A stretch of 64,000 bases of DNA, taken from assembly GCA_020634455.1 (NCBI GenBank), contig JACKBQ010000001.1:1736001-1800000 (forward strand), read 5' to 3'. Shown piece after piece: positions 52,096-60,373 of this stretch. The DNA is from Ardenticatenaceae bacterium. GTDB lineage: Bacteria > Chloroflexota > Anaerolineae > Promineifilales > Promineifilaceae. Numbering within the stretch: the first letter of the stretch is position 1; the number at the start of each line of letters is the position of its first letter. A program made the translations under genes and the position numbers. The notes below the pieces were generated by a model. It worked only from the letters and a program-made list of their open reading frames with translations. It searched no databases and was not told the origin of the DNA.

Positions 52096-53709
52096 TCAGT
52101 CAGATACCCTTTGGTAGATGAGCTGCTCGTCAAACTGCGCAACCAGTTCGTAATTTGCCGCCAATTCCGCCAGGAACCAGCCCGGTGGGGCTGGCTCGCG
52201 CCGTTGGTCGATGATGATGAGCCGCGTTTGGGGCGCAAAAATGCGCTGCGGCGGCCCCGTCGCGCCAATATCAATCGGCCAAATCATCTCTATCGGCGGG
52301 CGACGATTTGCCAAATAATAAAGCTGCACATCCTCTGACCAGTAGTATAAACGGTCATCGGGATGGGTTTGGGCGACCACAAAATCTGCCAGTTCAGCCA
52401 CCCGCGTCAGGCGAGGACCAAAGCTTGGCCAACCTTGCGCTACAAATTCCGCCTGGGCGATGGCTCCGGTGCGATACCGCAGATACTGCTGCCAATAGGT
52501 GCCGTTTTCCCAGCCGCTAATCCCCAGGGCAACGAGTAAAAGCGATGCGAAGACGGCCGTTCCCCAGCCACGCCCTCCCGCCCTCACCACATCCCGGTAA
52601 AGCCGCCGCAAAAACCAGGCTGCCAAAATCACCAGCGGCGGCACGATGAGCAAATAATAATGGGCAAACAGCTCTAAATTGACGCCCGCCTCGGCAAACG
52701 AGAGCAACAGCCAGAGCAGCAACCACAGCAGCGAAGAATGTCGCAGCGCTTTTCGTCGCGCCACCAAAAATCCGCCAGCCAGACCAAACATGAGCAAAGC
52801 CGCGTTGTTGACACCCAGACCAAACAGCGGCAATAAAGGATACAGCAGCCAGCGCACCGCACTGCTCGCCACCTCGGCCGTCAGCGCATTGTCTGCCCCG
52901 TACGACTGCCCCAGCGTAAAAACCAGCAGCAGCCGATCCAGCAGTCCCTGGCTGGCAAAATAACGCACGACGGGCAGTAACCCAGCCACAAATCCCAACG
53001 CTAGCCACCCGCCACGCGGCCACACCGTTTGCCAAAAGCCAATTTGCGGCCGCTGGCGAAGGCCAGTTATGAGCAAGGCCAATCCTGCCACAGCCAATGG
53101 CGATAAAAAGACGGGCTTGTACAAAAAAGCAGCGGCCGCCAGCAGCCCCACGCCGCCAAACTGCCAGGCTGGTTTTTCTCGCTTGAGCAAAAAGATTAGT
53201 AGCCAAACGGCCGTAATCCTAAAAAAGTTGGCAAATAGTTCCGTCTCGGCCGTTTGACCCCACAATTGCAAATGAGCGCTGAGGATAGCGTAAAAGAGTG
53301 CGGCGAGGAGAGCCGTCACTCTATCATCAGTCAGCTCCAGCGCCAGCAAGTACAAAAAGTAAACCGTCGGGATTGTCCACAACAGCAGGAAAAACTGGAT
53401 CGCCCAGGCGCTGTCGCCAAAAAAAGCCATTGCCGTGGCGTACGTGTAGTAAATCGCGGGTAGATGATGCCCCGTGTGGTGCGTGCCGTACAGCGGCTCG
53501 CCCGCCAAAATGAGCCGGGCATGGTACGCCCGCGCGCCACCGTCGTTGTCAATCAACATGTCCAGGGCGGGCAGGCGCAGCAAAATGGCGAGGATCAGCG
53601 TGGCAAGGAGCCACAGCCACTGCTTTTTTAGGAGACTGGAGACTGGAGGCTGGAGACTGCCTAATCTCCAGTCTCCAGTCTCTTGTCTCAAATTATCTTT
53701 CTGTCTCAT
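52096..53709 (-). CDS. GT39/ArnT-like membrane glycosyltransferase
   Basis: A 537-residue protein with about 12 hydrophobic segments and the PMT_2/GT39 pattern: an external DNDGGARAYHARLILAGEPL loop (about 54-73) with acidic residues, and HHTGHHLPAIYYTYA. The first 25 residues encode a GGAGACTGG-family repeat translated as ETGDWRLGSLQPPVSS, so the N-terminus seems to be repeat-derived. The start ATG overlaps the stop of the upstream gene by 4 bases (ATGA), so the genes are translationally coupled. Substrate unknown; a lipid-linked sugar donor is likely. Confidence 0.8.
   Translation of the reverse strand: MRQKDNLRQETGDWRLGSLQPPVSSLLKKQWLWLLATLILAILLRLPALDMLIDNDGGARAYHARLILAGEPLYGTHHTGHHLPAIYYTYATAMAFFGDSAWAIQFFLLLWTIPTVYFLYLLALELTDDRVTALLAALFYAILSAHLQLWGQTAETELFANFFRITAVWLLIFLLKREKPAWQFGGVGLLAAAAFLYKPVFLSPLAVAGLALLITGLRQRPQIGFWQTVWPRGGWLALGFVAGLLPVVRYFASQGLLDRLLLVFTLGQSYGADNALTAEVASSAVRWLLYPLLPLFGLGVNNAALLMFGLAGGFLVARRKALRHSSLLWLLLWLLLSFAEAGVNLELFAHYYLLIVPPLVILAAWFLRRLYRDVVRAGGRGWGTAVFASLLLVALGISGWENGTYWQQYLRYRTGAIAQAEFVAQGWPSFGPRLTRVAELADFVVAQTHPDDRLYYWSEDVQLYYLANRRPPIEMIWPIDIGATGPPQRIFAPQTRLIIIDQRREPAPPGWFLAELAANYELVAQFDEQLIYQRVSD
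53631..53690. repeat. GGAGACTGGAGATT family palindrome, copy 3 (inside a CDS)
   Basis: GGAGACTGGAGACTGGAGGC pairs with ATCTCCAGTCTCCAGTCTCT. It is translated as part of the N-terminus of the 52096-53709 protein. Confidence 0.85.
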
Positions 53710-55292
53710 GGCACCAACTCATAAAGCTGATAACCATCGCGGGCAAACAGCAGTTCAAAGCCGGGCTGGCTAGCCGATTGCGCGTACAGCCCAGTCAGCG
53801 GCAGCGGATGATCCGCATCCAGCAGCAAGTGGGTGACGCCGTAGCGCTTTGCGGCTTCTTGCACGATGGGAACTGGCTCGTTGGGGATGCTGATGGCGGG
53901 CAGCCCGGTATGGTAGTAAACACCCGGCGCGTTGCCTGCCATGAGTACGGCCGTTTCCCCCACCATCTCCCCCACTTCTGCATAAACCTCCGCCTCCAAA
54001 CCGCTGTCCGCCCGCGCATAAAACAGGCTGGCGCTGATGGCAAAGGCTACGACGACAAAAAGCACGGCAAAGCGCGGCTTCGCTTTTTCCGGTTCCCAGT
54101 GCGGTAGCTTTGTCGCCACCCAATCTACGGCGTAGCCCAGTCCAGCCGTGGCCAGCACCATCAGCCAGAGCCACAGCGCCACGGAGGAGTGCAGCAGCCC
54201 ACCCCGCCCGCCCGGCAGCGTAAAAACGAGGCTCATCGCCAGGAATAGCAGCCCAGCATACCAGGTCAGCGGCCGCAGAAAAGCGCGTTTTTCTGCATCA
54301 TGCCACCAGTTCCACCAGCCCCACACAATCAGCGGCGTCAAAAAGACAACGCCACAGACGGCCACAAACGTCCCACCCGCCAACAACAAGCCATCCAGCT
54401 TGGACTGCAAAATATTGCCCCAGCCCCACTCCAAAAAATGGTTCAGGTTGAAGGAACGGCCGTACGCAAACAAATCGTCATACGTCGTCAAAAAAATGGT
54501 TTGGGTACCGCTGATGGGCAACGGCCGTTCCCACACGCGCCAGTTGCGGATAAACCAGGGGGTCATCACGATCAGGTAACCTAAAGACAAGAGAACTAGA
54601 GACTGGAGATTGGAGACTGAGAATCGCTTTTTAATCTCCAGTCTCCAATCTCCAATCTCTAAAAACCAAACCAACCCGCTCACTACAAGCAACAATGCCC
54701 CATCCGCCCGCGTGAGATGCGCCAGCCCAGCGGTGAGGCCCGCCAGGAACCACCACTTTTTGGCCGGACGCTGCTGGGTGAAGGCGAGGAAGAGCAAGCA
54801 GAGCCCGCCCGCCCAGGCAAAAGGCACAAACGTGGATGGCTGGTTGAGGAAGCGTGTGTAAAAACCGCCGGAAATTGTGAGCAGAACGGCCGTCCACACC
54901 TGCCACCGTTCGCTAAAAAATTGGAGCGCAATCCAGTAAGCCAGCAGCGGTAGCAAGCCCGCCAGCAGCCAAAACGGCAGCTGCGCCGCCCAAAAGCCAT
55001 CCCCCAGGCTGTAACCTGCCGCCGCCAAAATCGAGGTTAGCGGCATCCAGTAGCTGTGGCTGGGCGTGGGCAACCCCGCCGGATCGTCCAGGTATTGCCA
55101 GATGACCAGCTCCGTGAAGCCGTCGCCAGCCGCCAGCCGCTGGCCGTTGGTGGTGTAGTAGTAGGCGTCCATGTAGGTGGGCGTGGGCATCTGCACCGCC
55201 CAGATGGCCTGAAACAGCAGGCCAATCAGGGCCAGCCAGAGCCAATCGGTACGCCGCCAGGGTGATGGTTTTGGAGACAAATTTGGTTCCAT
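53706..55292 (-). CDS. GT39-like membrane glycosyltransferase with in-frame repeat insertion
   Basis: A 528-residue polytopic protein (about 10-12 segments) with an external acidic motif, TYMDAYYYTTNGQRLAAGDG (about 39-58), typical of GT-C/PMT_2 enzymes. A GGAGACTGG-family palindrome (54597-54661) lies inside the gene and is translated as EIGDWRLEIKKRFSVSNLQS in a loop between two membrane segments, without breaking the frame. It probably adds sugar from a polyprenyl donor. The downstream gene start overlaps its stop by 4 bases. Confidence 0.8.
   Translation of the reverse strand: MEPNLSPKPSPWRRTDWLWLALIGLLFQAIWAVQMPTPTYMDAYYYTTNGQRLAAGDGFTELVIWQYLDDPAGLPTPSHSYWMPLTSILAAAGYSLGDGFWAAQLPFWLLAGLLPLLAYWIALQFFSERWQVWTAVLLTISGGFYTRFLNQPSTFVPFAWAGGLCLLFLAFTQQRPAKKWWFLAGLTAGLAHLTRADGALLLVVSGLVWFLEIGDWRLEIKKRFSVSNLQSLVLLSLGYLIVMTPWFIRNWRVWERPLPISGTQTIFLTTYDDLFAYGRSFNLNHFLEWGWGNILQSKLDGLLLAGGTFVAVCGVVFLTPLIVWGWWNWWHDAEKRAFLRPLTWYAGLLFLAMSLVFTLPGGRGGLLHSSVALWLWLMVLATAGLGYAVDWVATKLPHWEPEKAKPRFAVLFVVVAFAISASLFYARADSGLEAEVYAEVGEMVGETAVLMAGNAPGVYYHTGLPAISIPNEPVPIVQEAAKRYGVTHLLLDADHPLPLTGLYAQSASQPGFELLFARDGYQLYELVP
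54597..54661. repeat. GGAGACTGGAGATT family palindrome, copy 4 (inside a CDS)
   Basis: AGAGACTGGAGATTGGAGAC and TCTCCAGTCTCCAATCTCC are complementary arms. It sits in the coding region of the 53706-55292 gene in frame. Confidence 0.9.
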
Positions 55293-55298
55293 TTTGGG

Positions 55299-55357
55299 GA
55301 GACTGGATGACTGGAGACTGGAGATTTCTAGTCTCCAGTCTCCAATATCTAATCTCC
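55299..55357. repeat. GGAGACTGGAGATT family palindrome, copy 5
   Basis: GACTGGAGACTGGAGATT and TCTCCAGTCTCCAATATC are near-complementary; the element runs into the stop codon of the upstream gene (55349). Confidence 0.85.
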
Positions 55358-56809
55358 ATTCCTAACAAAAACGCGGGCAAGGTCGTCGCTGTACACTTCT
55401 TGCCAATCGCCGCTGACTTGCAGGACGGTGGCCAGAGCAGAACTGCGGCGCAGTAGAGCAACGTCCACTGCCATTTCATCGAGCGGCTGCTGCCAATCTT
55501 CGCCTACGCGGGTGGTTTGTAAATAGTAGCGGAAAAAGTTGTCGCCGTAGAGTTCGGTACGGCCGTCTATAAACACTGGAATGCGCCGCCAAATCAGATA
55601 GCCGCCCCACTCGTAGGTGTTGTAGATACGCTTGTCGGCCAACCCCGCCTCCTCCATAAAATCGACCGCCGCGATGGGGAAAGTGCGCGCTAAAGCCGCC
55701 TCGTTGCCCGCCAGCCGCGTTTGCAGCCAGACCGCTCCCACCAGCAGCATGAGCAGCAGCACCACGCCATTGAGAATCTGCAAAAAGCGGGTCGGTGCGG
55801 CTTGGCTCGATGTGCCGCTGGCCAACGGATACAGCCGCGTCTGGCTGAGGGCGCTAAGCAAATGCCGGGCGATAATCGGCGCGGCGGCCACGGCAAACAG
55901 CGGAATGTGCCGCGCCGAGAGAAGTCCGCCCGCTGCTGGCCCGCCAAACAGCAGCAAATCGGTCCAGGTGACGGGACGGCGCGAAAAGACCAGGCTCACC
56001 ACGCCCAGAGCCATCATCCCGCCAAAAAACCAGAAATAAACCAGGTGAAAATCGGGCGAATACCATTCGACGATGTTGCTCTGGATGGCATCGCTGCCCA
56101 GGGTGCCCAGCGGGAACAGCACAAGGTCGAGGCCGCGCGGGTTGATGAGGGCGGCCAGCAGAGAAAGCGCCGTCACGCCTGCGAGCTGGCCAATTTGCGG
56201 CCAGGCAAGCGTCGTCTCGTCCGGCTGGGCCAATCGGCGCTGCATCGCCTCGCCAACCACGTACGCCCCCAGCAAGGCGATGCCGGTAAGGTAGCCGGAG
56301 TGCATGTTGGCCCACAGCGCCGTCAGCAAGGGCAAAAGCCAAAAGGCGCGACTGCGCCAACCTGCCAGCCGCACGCCGTCCACCACAAACACAAAAAGCG
56401 CCAAAAACAAAATGTTGATCATCTGCGGACGCACGCCGAGGGGCAGCGCGGCGGTGAAGTAGGCAACTAAAGTGACCAATGCGGCGAGATACGGCCGTCC
56501 CGCACAACGCGCATAAACCAGCATAAACGCCACCGCCACAATGGCGGCAAACAGCAGGCTCAGCCCGGCCAAGCCGGCCAGCTCGTACACCAGCCACATG
56601 CCCACATCCGTCAGCCACTGCTGCACAATCCAGACGTTTTGCGGCACGGTGTAGCTGAACAGATCAAACTGGGGAATCGCCCCCATCTGCCAGATTGCTT
56701 CGCCGGTGCGCAAATGCCACCACATGTCCGGGTCCAGCGTCTCGCGCACGGACATGACAAACAGGGCGATGGCCAGGAGGGTGGTGAAAAGGCGGCGGGT
56801 GGTTAGCAT
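55349..56809 (-). CDS. Polytopic membrane protein, paralogue A (RETLDPDMWWHLRTGE family)
   Basis: A 486-residue membrane protein with about 10-11 hydrophobic segments followed by a soluble C-terminal domain (about 380-486). The N-terminal signature is VRETLDPDMWWHLRTGEAIW (about 21-40), which has acidic residues after the first helix as in GT-C enzymes. The C-terminal part has YNTYEWGGYLIWRRIPVFIDGRTELYGD. It is clearly a paralogue of the 56885-58468 protein. I do not know its substrate. The final codons (NGD and stop) come from the GGAGACTGG-family repeat. A glycosyltransferase role is likely but unproven. Confidence 0.75.
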   Translation of the reverse strand: MLTTRRLFTTLLAIALFVMSVRETLDPDMWWHLRTGEAIWQMGAIPQFDLFSYTVPQNVWIVQQWLTDVGMWLVYELAGLAGLSLLFAAIVAVAFMLVYARCAGRPYLAALVTLVAYFTAALPLGVRPQMINILFLALFVFVVDGVRLAGWRSRAFWLLPLLTALWANMHSGYLTGIALLGAYVVGEAMQRRLAQPDETTLAWPQIGQLAGVTALSLLAALINPRGLDLVLFPLGTLGSDAIQSNIVEWYSPDFHLVYFWFFGGMMALGVVSLVFSRRPVTWTDLLLFGGPAAGGLLSARHIPLFAVAAAPIIARHLLSALSQTRLYPLASGTSSQAAPTRFLQILNGVVLLLMLLVGAVWLQTRLAGNEAALARTFPIAAVDFMEEAGLADKRIYNTYEWGGYLIWRRIPVFIDGRTELYGDNFFRYYLQTTRVGEDWQQPLDEMAVDVALLRRSSALATVLQVSGDWQEVYSDDLARVFVRNGD

Positions 56810-56816
56810 AATTTTG

Positions 56817-56880
56817 AGTGAGCGAGTTTGCGAGTGGCGAGTGGGCGAGTTTTTACTCGCGGACTGGCATACTCGCCAAC
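56817..56880. repeat. GCGAGTTTGCGAGTGGCGAG / ACTCGCC palindromic repeat
   Basis: GCGAGTTTGCGAGTGGCGAG with GTGGGCGAGTTTTTACTCGC, then CATACTCGCCAACTCGCC, between the two paralogues. Arms are complementary. Confidence 0.65.
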
Positions 56881-56884
56881 TCGC

Positions 56885-58468
56885 CTACTTTCGTATGAAA
56901 ATTTCAGCAATCTCATCTTCATAAACCTGTGTCCAATCCGGGCTGGCGGCGAGAACGGCCGTTAACGGGGTCCCGCGCTCCATCAACACATAATCTACGT
57001 CGTATTCATCCAACGGTTCCTGCCAGGTGGCGCGCACTTCAAACGTCTCGCGGTAGCGCAGCAGGAACGGATCGCCGTACACGTCGGCACGGCCGTCTAC
57101 AAACACGGGCACACCCCGCCAAATGAGGTAGCCGCCCCAGTTGTAGCTGTTGTAACCCCGTGCCTCATCCAGCCCAGACGCTTGCAAATAATCTACGGCG
57201 GCAACCGGGTATCGGGCGGCGATGGCGGTCTGGTTGTTGTCAATTTTGGAGAGGGTGTAGAGAACGGCCGTTGCCACCGCCACCAGCAAAATCACCCAGT
57301 TCAGCACCGCAAACAAAGACCCTAAGGGTTTTGCTGGCTGGTTCTTGCCCGTACTGTCAATTAAACCCTTAGGGTCTAGGTCTAGCACGGCCAGCCAATG
57401 GCGCACAATAATCGGCGTGGCCACGATGGCAAACAGCGGAATGTGCCGCGCCGAGAGCAAGCCCGCCGCGCCTGTGCCCAAAAATAGCAGCAGGTCGGTA
57501 ATAGTCACTCGCGATTGCGCTGTGTCCGGTCTCAGCGCATCATGCGCCACCGTGCCACTATCTGGCTCGGTGAAGACACCGGCCAGAGCTTCAGAATCTT
57601 CAGTTTTGCTAAAAATCCAGCCCAGCACGCCCAGCGCCAGCATTCCGGCGAAGGGCCAAAAGTAGGTTTGGTGAAAATCGGGGGAGAGCCACTCCTGAAT
57701 GTACGCCTGCATCGCGCCGCTGCCCAGGGTGAGGAATGGGTAAATCCACAGCTCGATGCCGCTGGGATTCACTGCCGCCGCCAAAAAACTGGCAATCGTC
57801 GCGCCAAAAAGCTGGAAAATCACCGGCTGCGGCAAGGTGCGCTCAGTCGGCGTGGCCAGCCAGCGCTGCGCCAAATCGCCGACGGCGTAGGTGCTCAACA
57901 GCACCACGCCCAGCAGGTAACCGCTGTGCAAATTGGCCCAAACCAGCGTCAGCAGCGGCAGCCACCAGAGGGTGCGCGGTCTCCATTTGCCATCCTTCAC
58001 GCGCTCAACGATGAGGACAAAAACGGCCGTTAGCAACAAATTAAATATCTGCGGGCGCGCCCCCCAAACGATGGCGGAGGTGATGGCAGCGAGGAGAATC
58101 ATGAAGGCGGCCAGATACGGCCGTCCATCACAAACCAGATACAGCAGTCCAAACGTCAAAGCAACCAGCGCCGCAAAAAAGAGAATCAATCCTGGCAGCC
58201 CACCCGCCAGATAGACCAGCCACATGATCAGCTGGGAGAGCCATTCATGCGTCACCCAGGCATTTTGCGGCACGGTGAAGGTGAACACGTCCTGCGCCGG
58301 GATGCCATGTTGCAAAATGTACTCGCCGGTGCGCAGATGCCACCACATATCCGGGTCCAACGTCTCGCGCACGGCCATCGTGAAGAGGGCCATGACAAAC
58401 AGAGCCACAAACAGTCGTTTTGTGTTTAGATAAGCAATTTTTGTCACAGGGAAACACGCTACTAGCAA
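56885..58468 (-). CDS. Polytopic membrane protein, paralogue B (RETLDPDMWWHLRTGE family)
   Basis: A 527-residue paralogue of the 55349-56809 protein: the N-terminal VRETLDPDMWWHLRTGEYIL (about 32-51 including a longer N-terminus) and the C-terminal YNSYNWGGYLIWRGVPVFVD match closely. It differs in having a ~30-residue insertion (about 290-320, SKTEDSEALAGVFTEPD) and a repeat-derived stretch near residues 365-385 where an AAACCCTTAGGGTC palindrome is translated. Tandem duplication is likely. ATG 58468 is used; ATG candidates a few codons later would also fit. GT-C glycosyltransferase activity is inferred only. Confidence 0.75.
   Translation of the reverse strand: MLVACFPVTKIAYLNTKRLFVALFVMALFTMAVRETLDPDMWWHLRTGEYILQHGIPAQDVFTFTVPQNAWVTHEWLSQLIMWLVYLAGGLPGLILFFAALVALTFGLLYLVCDGRPYLAAFMILLAAITSAIVWGARPQIFNLLLTAVFVLIVERVKDGKWRPRTLWWLPLLTLVWANLHSGYLLGVVLLSTYAVGDLAQRWLATPTERTLPQPVIFQLFGATIASFLAAAVNPSGIELWIYPFLTLGSGAMQAYIQEWLSPDFHQTYFWPFAGMLALGVLGWIFSKTEDSEALAGVFTEPDSGTVAHDALRPDTAQSRVTITDLLLFLGTGAAGLLSARHIPLFAIVATPIIVRHWLAVLDLDPKGLIDSTGKNQPAKPLGSLFAVLNWVILLVAVATAVLYTLSKIDNNQTAIAARYPVAAVDYLQASGLDEARGYNSYNWGGYLIWRGVPVFVDGRADVYGDPFLLRYRETFEVRATWQEPLDEYDVDYVLMERGTPLTAVLAASPDWTQVYEDEIAEIFIRK
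57317..57377. repeat. AGACCCTAAGGGTTT inverted repeat inside a CDS
   Basis: AGACCCTAAGGGTTT (57317-57331) and AAACCCTTAGGGTCT (57363-57377) are perfect arms, each itself nearly palindromic. The element lies in the loop-coding part of paralogue B and is absent from paralogue A. Confidence 0.85.
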
Positions 58469-58510
58469 ACTCTGTCAGAAGCAATTACGCAGCGGAGAGG
58501 GATGTTTTCT

Positions 58511-58572
58511 GGCACGGTGACAAGGTGAACGGCCGTATTAAAATTTAGCCGTTCCCGATTCACCATTCACAA
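58511..58572. repeat. GGTGACAAGGTGAA intergenic repeat, copy 2
   Basis: GGCACGGTGACAAGGTGAAC is followed, after an ACGGCCGT octamer, by CGATTCACCATTCACAATT; compare 7214-7262. Confidence 0.55.
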
Positions 58573-59484
58573 TTAATTCGGCCGTCTGGCATACACCGTA
58601 AACAAATCGCCAAAATTGAGGGGAATAGCCAGATGTCCCAGCCGCAGGCCGTTCACAAACCAGCCGACCAGGCGACCCAACGGGCGGCTCAGCGCCTCCA
58701 CGCGGCTTACCAAATAGTTCAGCCGCAGGTAACGTCCTTCCGCACCAGACCAGACCACCTCGAAGCCATTTTTCTCCAGCATCTGGCCCAGCGTTTTCTG
58801 GCTAAAGTAATGGATATGCATATCCATCAGCCAGGGCCAGCGCGGGCCCATCAACCGGGCAATCAGGCTGCTAATGTCCATCGTGTGGATGACCACCCAG
58901 CCGCCCGGCTTGAGCAAATTGCACGCCTTGCCAATCTCGCCCGATGGGTCGGCGACATGCTCAATCACGTCCCACATGGTAACCACATCAAACTGTTTAC
59001 CCGCCAACTCCGGCGCATCTTGCGTGCCGTGAATCACGTGCAGCCCTTGCCGCTGCGCCACGCTGGATGCCCAGGCGGACGGCTCCACGCCGCACGCTTG
59101 CCAACCCGCCGCGCCTGCCGTCTCCACAAACACACCGATGTATGCGCCGACGTCCAGCAGGGAACGGCCGTTTGCCATCCCCACATGCTTCTCCATCGCC
59201 CGTAAATGTTTTTGGAAAGTGAGTTCACGTCCGGCCCGCTCTTGCACGTAGGTTTCGTCGGTAACGGCCGTATACGCTTCCAAAATATCCTCGCCAGACC
59301 AGCGGGGATTGGCATACACGTAGCCACAACTTTTGCACTGCACAATTTGGGCGTGATGTCCATAGCCAGGGTTGGTGCAAGAAAACGCATCTACTTCTAG
59401 CTGTTCTTCCGGCTGCATAGTAGCCGGAAAGCGCACTACGAAATCGTTTGCGCCGCATAAATTACATTGAACGTCAATCATCAT
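58573..59484 (-). CDS. Class I SAM-dependent methyltransferase with N-terminal zinc-ribbon-like region
   Basis: A 303-residue methyltransferase. The N-terminal CxxC pair (CNLCGAND, Cys7/Cys10) and CKSCGYVYANPRW (about 50-62) form a zinc-binding region common in sugar/lipid methyltransferases. The SAM fold follows: motif I LLDVGAYIGVF (about 109-119), GVEPSAWASSVAQ, FDVVTMWDVIEHVADP (motif IV/post-I) and LKPGGWVVI. Downstream of the mannosyltransferase gene with 4-base overlap, it may methylate a sugar or lipid-linked glycan. No exact family name is certain. Confidence 0.88.
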   Translation of the reverse strand: MMIDVQCNLCGANDFVVRFPATMQPEEQLEVDAFSCTNPGYGHHAQIVQCKSCGYVYANPRWSGEDILEAYTAVTDETYVQERAGRELTFQKHLRAMEKHVGMANGRSLLDVGAYIGVFVETAGAAGWQACGVEPSAWASSVAQRQGLHVIHGTQDAPELAGKQFDVVTMWDVIEHVADPSGEIGKACNLLKPGGWVVIHTMDISSLIARLMGPRWPWLMDMHIHYFSQKTLGQMLEKNGFEVVWSGAEGRYLRLNYLVSRVEALSRPLGRLVGWFVNGLRLGHLAIPLNFGDLFTVYARRPN

Positions 59485-60233
59485 GATGAGGAAATTGGCA
59501 CTTCTGGACGTCTTGGTTCGCGCCTGCGCAACCGCCGGAACGCCAACCGCAGCAGCGTGTATTGCGCCTTCAGCACTTCATTGCGCGAAATTTTTGTTTG
59601 CCCCAGGCGACGGTCTTCAAAAATAATGGGCACTTCGCCAATTTGCCAGCCGCGCCGCTGGCACAAAAAGAGCATCTCTACCAAAAAAGAGTAGCCACTA
59701 GAAAAAATGCGATCCAGCGGAACGGACTCCAGCACTTCTCGCCGGTACAGCCGAAAACCAGCCGTCGCATCTTTGGCCTTCAACCCCAGCAGCGAACGCG
59801 CCACAAAGTTAGCTCCTTTGCTCAGCACCACACGCTTCCAGGTGCAGTTGCGCTGACCGCCGCCCGCCACGTAGCGAGAGCCAATGACCACGTGTTTCTG
59901 TTTGCTCAGCTCAATCATGCTGGGAATGTAGCGCGGGTTGTGGGAAAAGTCAGCATCCATCGTCATGATGCGCCTGGCCCCAATGTCTAGCGCCTTTTTA
60001 AAGCCAGCGATGTAGGCGGTGCCCAGTCCCATCTTGCCGGGGCGATGCACCACATGCACCCGTCCCGGCTCTTTGGCCACCCATTGGTCGGCCAGTTGGC
60101 CAGTACCATCGGGGGAGTTATCATCCACCACAATCACACCAATAGCCACTGGCAAGGCCAAAAGCTGCGAGATAAGATCGTTAAGATTATCGGCTTCGTT
60201 ATAGGTTGGAACAATCACAAAACTGTCTGTCAT
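59481..60233 (-). CDS. Polyprenol monophosphomannose synthase (GT2)
   Basis: A 250-residue GT2 glycosyltransferase transferring mannose from GDP-mannose to a polyprenyl phosphate. It starts MTDSFVIVPTYNEADNL, with VIVVDDNSPDGTGQLAD (about 33-49), the metal-binding MTMDADFSHNP (about 91-101), VIGSRYVAGGG, and TAGFRLYRREVLESV, typical of Dpm1-like soluble enzymes. The ATG at 60233 is the family start; the upstream open frame to 60395 is excluded. Its product likely feeds the GT-C membrane glycosyltransferases at 50-58 kb. It overlaps the methyltransferase gene by 4 bases. Confidence 0.92.
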   Translation of the reverse strand: MTDSFVIVPTYNEADNLNDLISQLLALPVAIGVIVVDDNSPDGTGQLADQWVAKEPGRVHVVHRPGKMGLGTAYIAGFKKALDIGARRIMTMDADFSHNPRYIPSMIELSKQKHVVIGSRYVAGGGQRNCTWKRVVLSKGANFVARSLLGLKAKDATAGFRLYRREVLESVPLDRIFSSGYSFLVEMLFLCQRRGWQIGEVPIIFEDRRLGQTKISRNEVLKAQYTLLRLAFRRLRRREPRRPEVPISSS

Positions 60234-60315
60234 AGGGTTAAACCTGCCTAAGCATTGTCTAAAAACTGGCCGATTGTAACGGTTCCTTAGCCACCGAACA
60301 ACATTTACCAATCCA

Positions 60316-60348
60316 AGAAGTTCAACTTTTCGTAAAAGTTGAACTTCT
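60316..60348. repeat. AGAAGTTCAACTTTT perfect hairpin upstream of HAD gene
   Basis: AGAAGTTCAACTTTT (60316-60330) and AAAAGTTGAACTTCT (60334-60348) form a 15-bp stem with a CGT loop, between divergent genes. Confidence 0.9.
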
Positions 60349-60373
60349 GCCCGCAATTTTGTCAGGAGTAGGC

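Noticed and set aside
50470..58468. Prophage or integrated element in the membrane-protein block
   Set aside because: No integrase, attachment repeats or phage genes, and composition matches the rest of the window.
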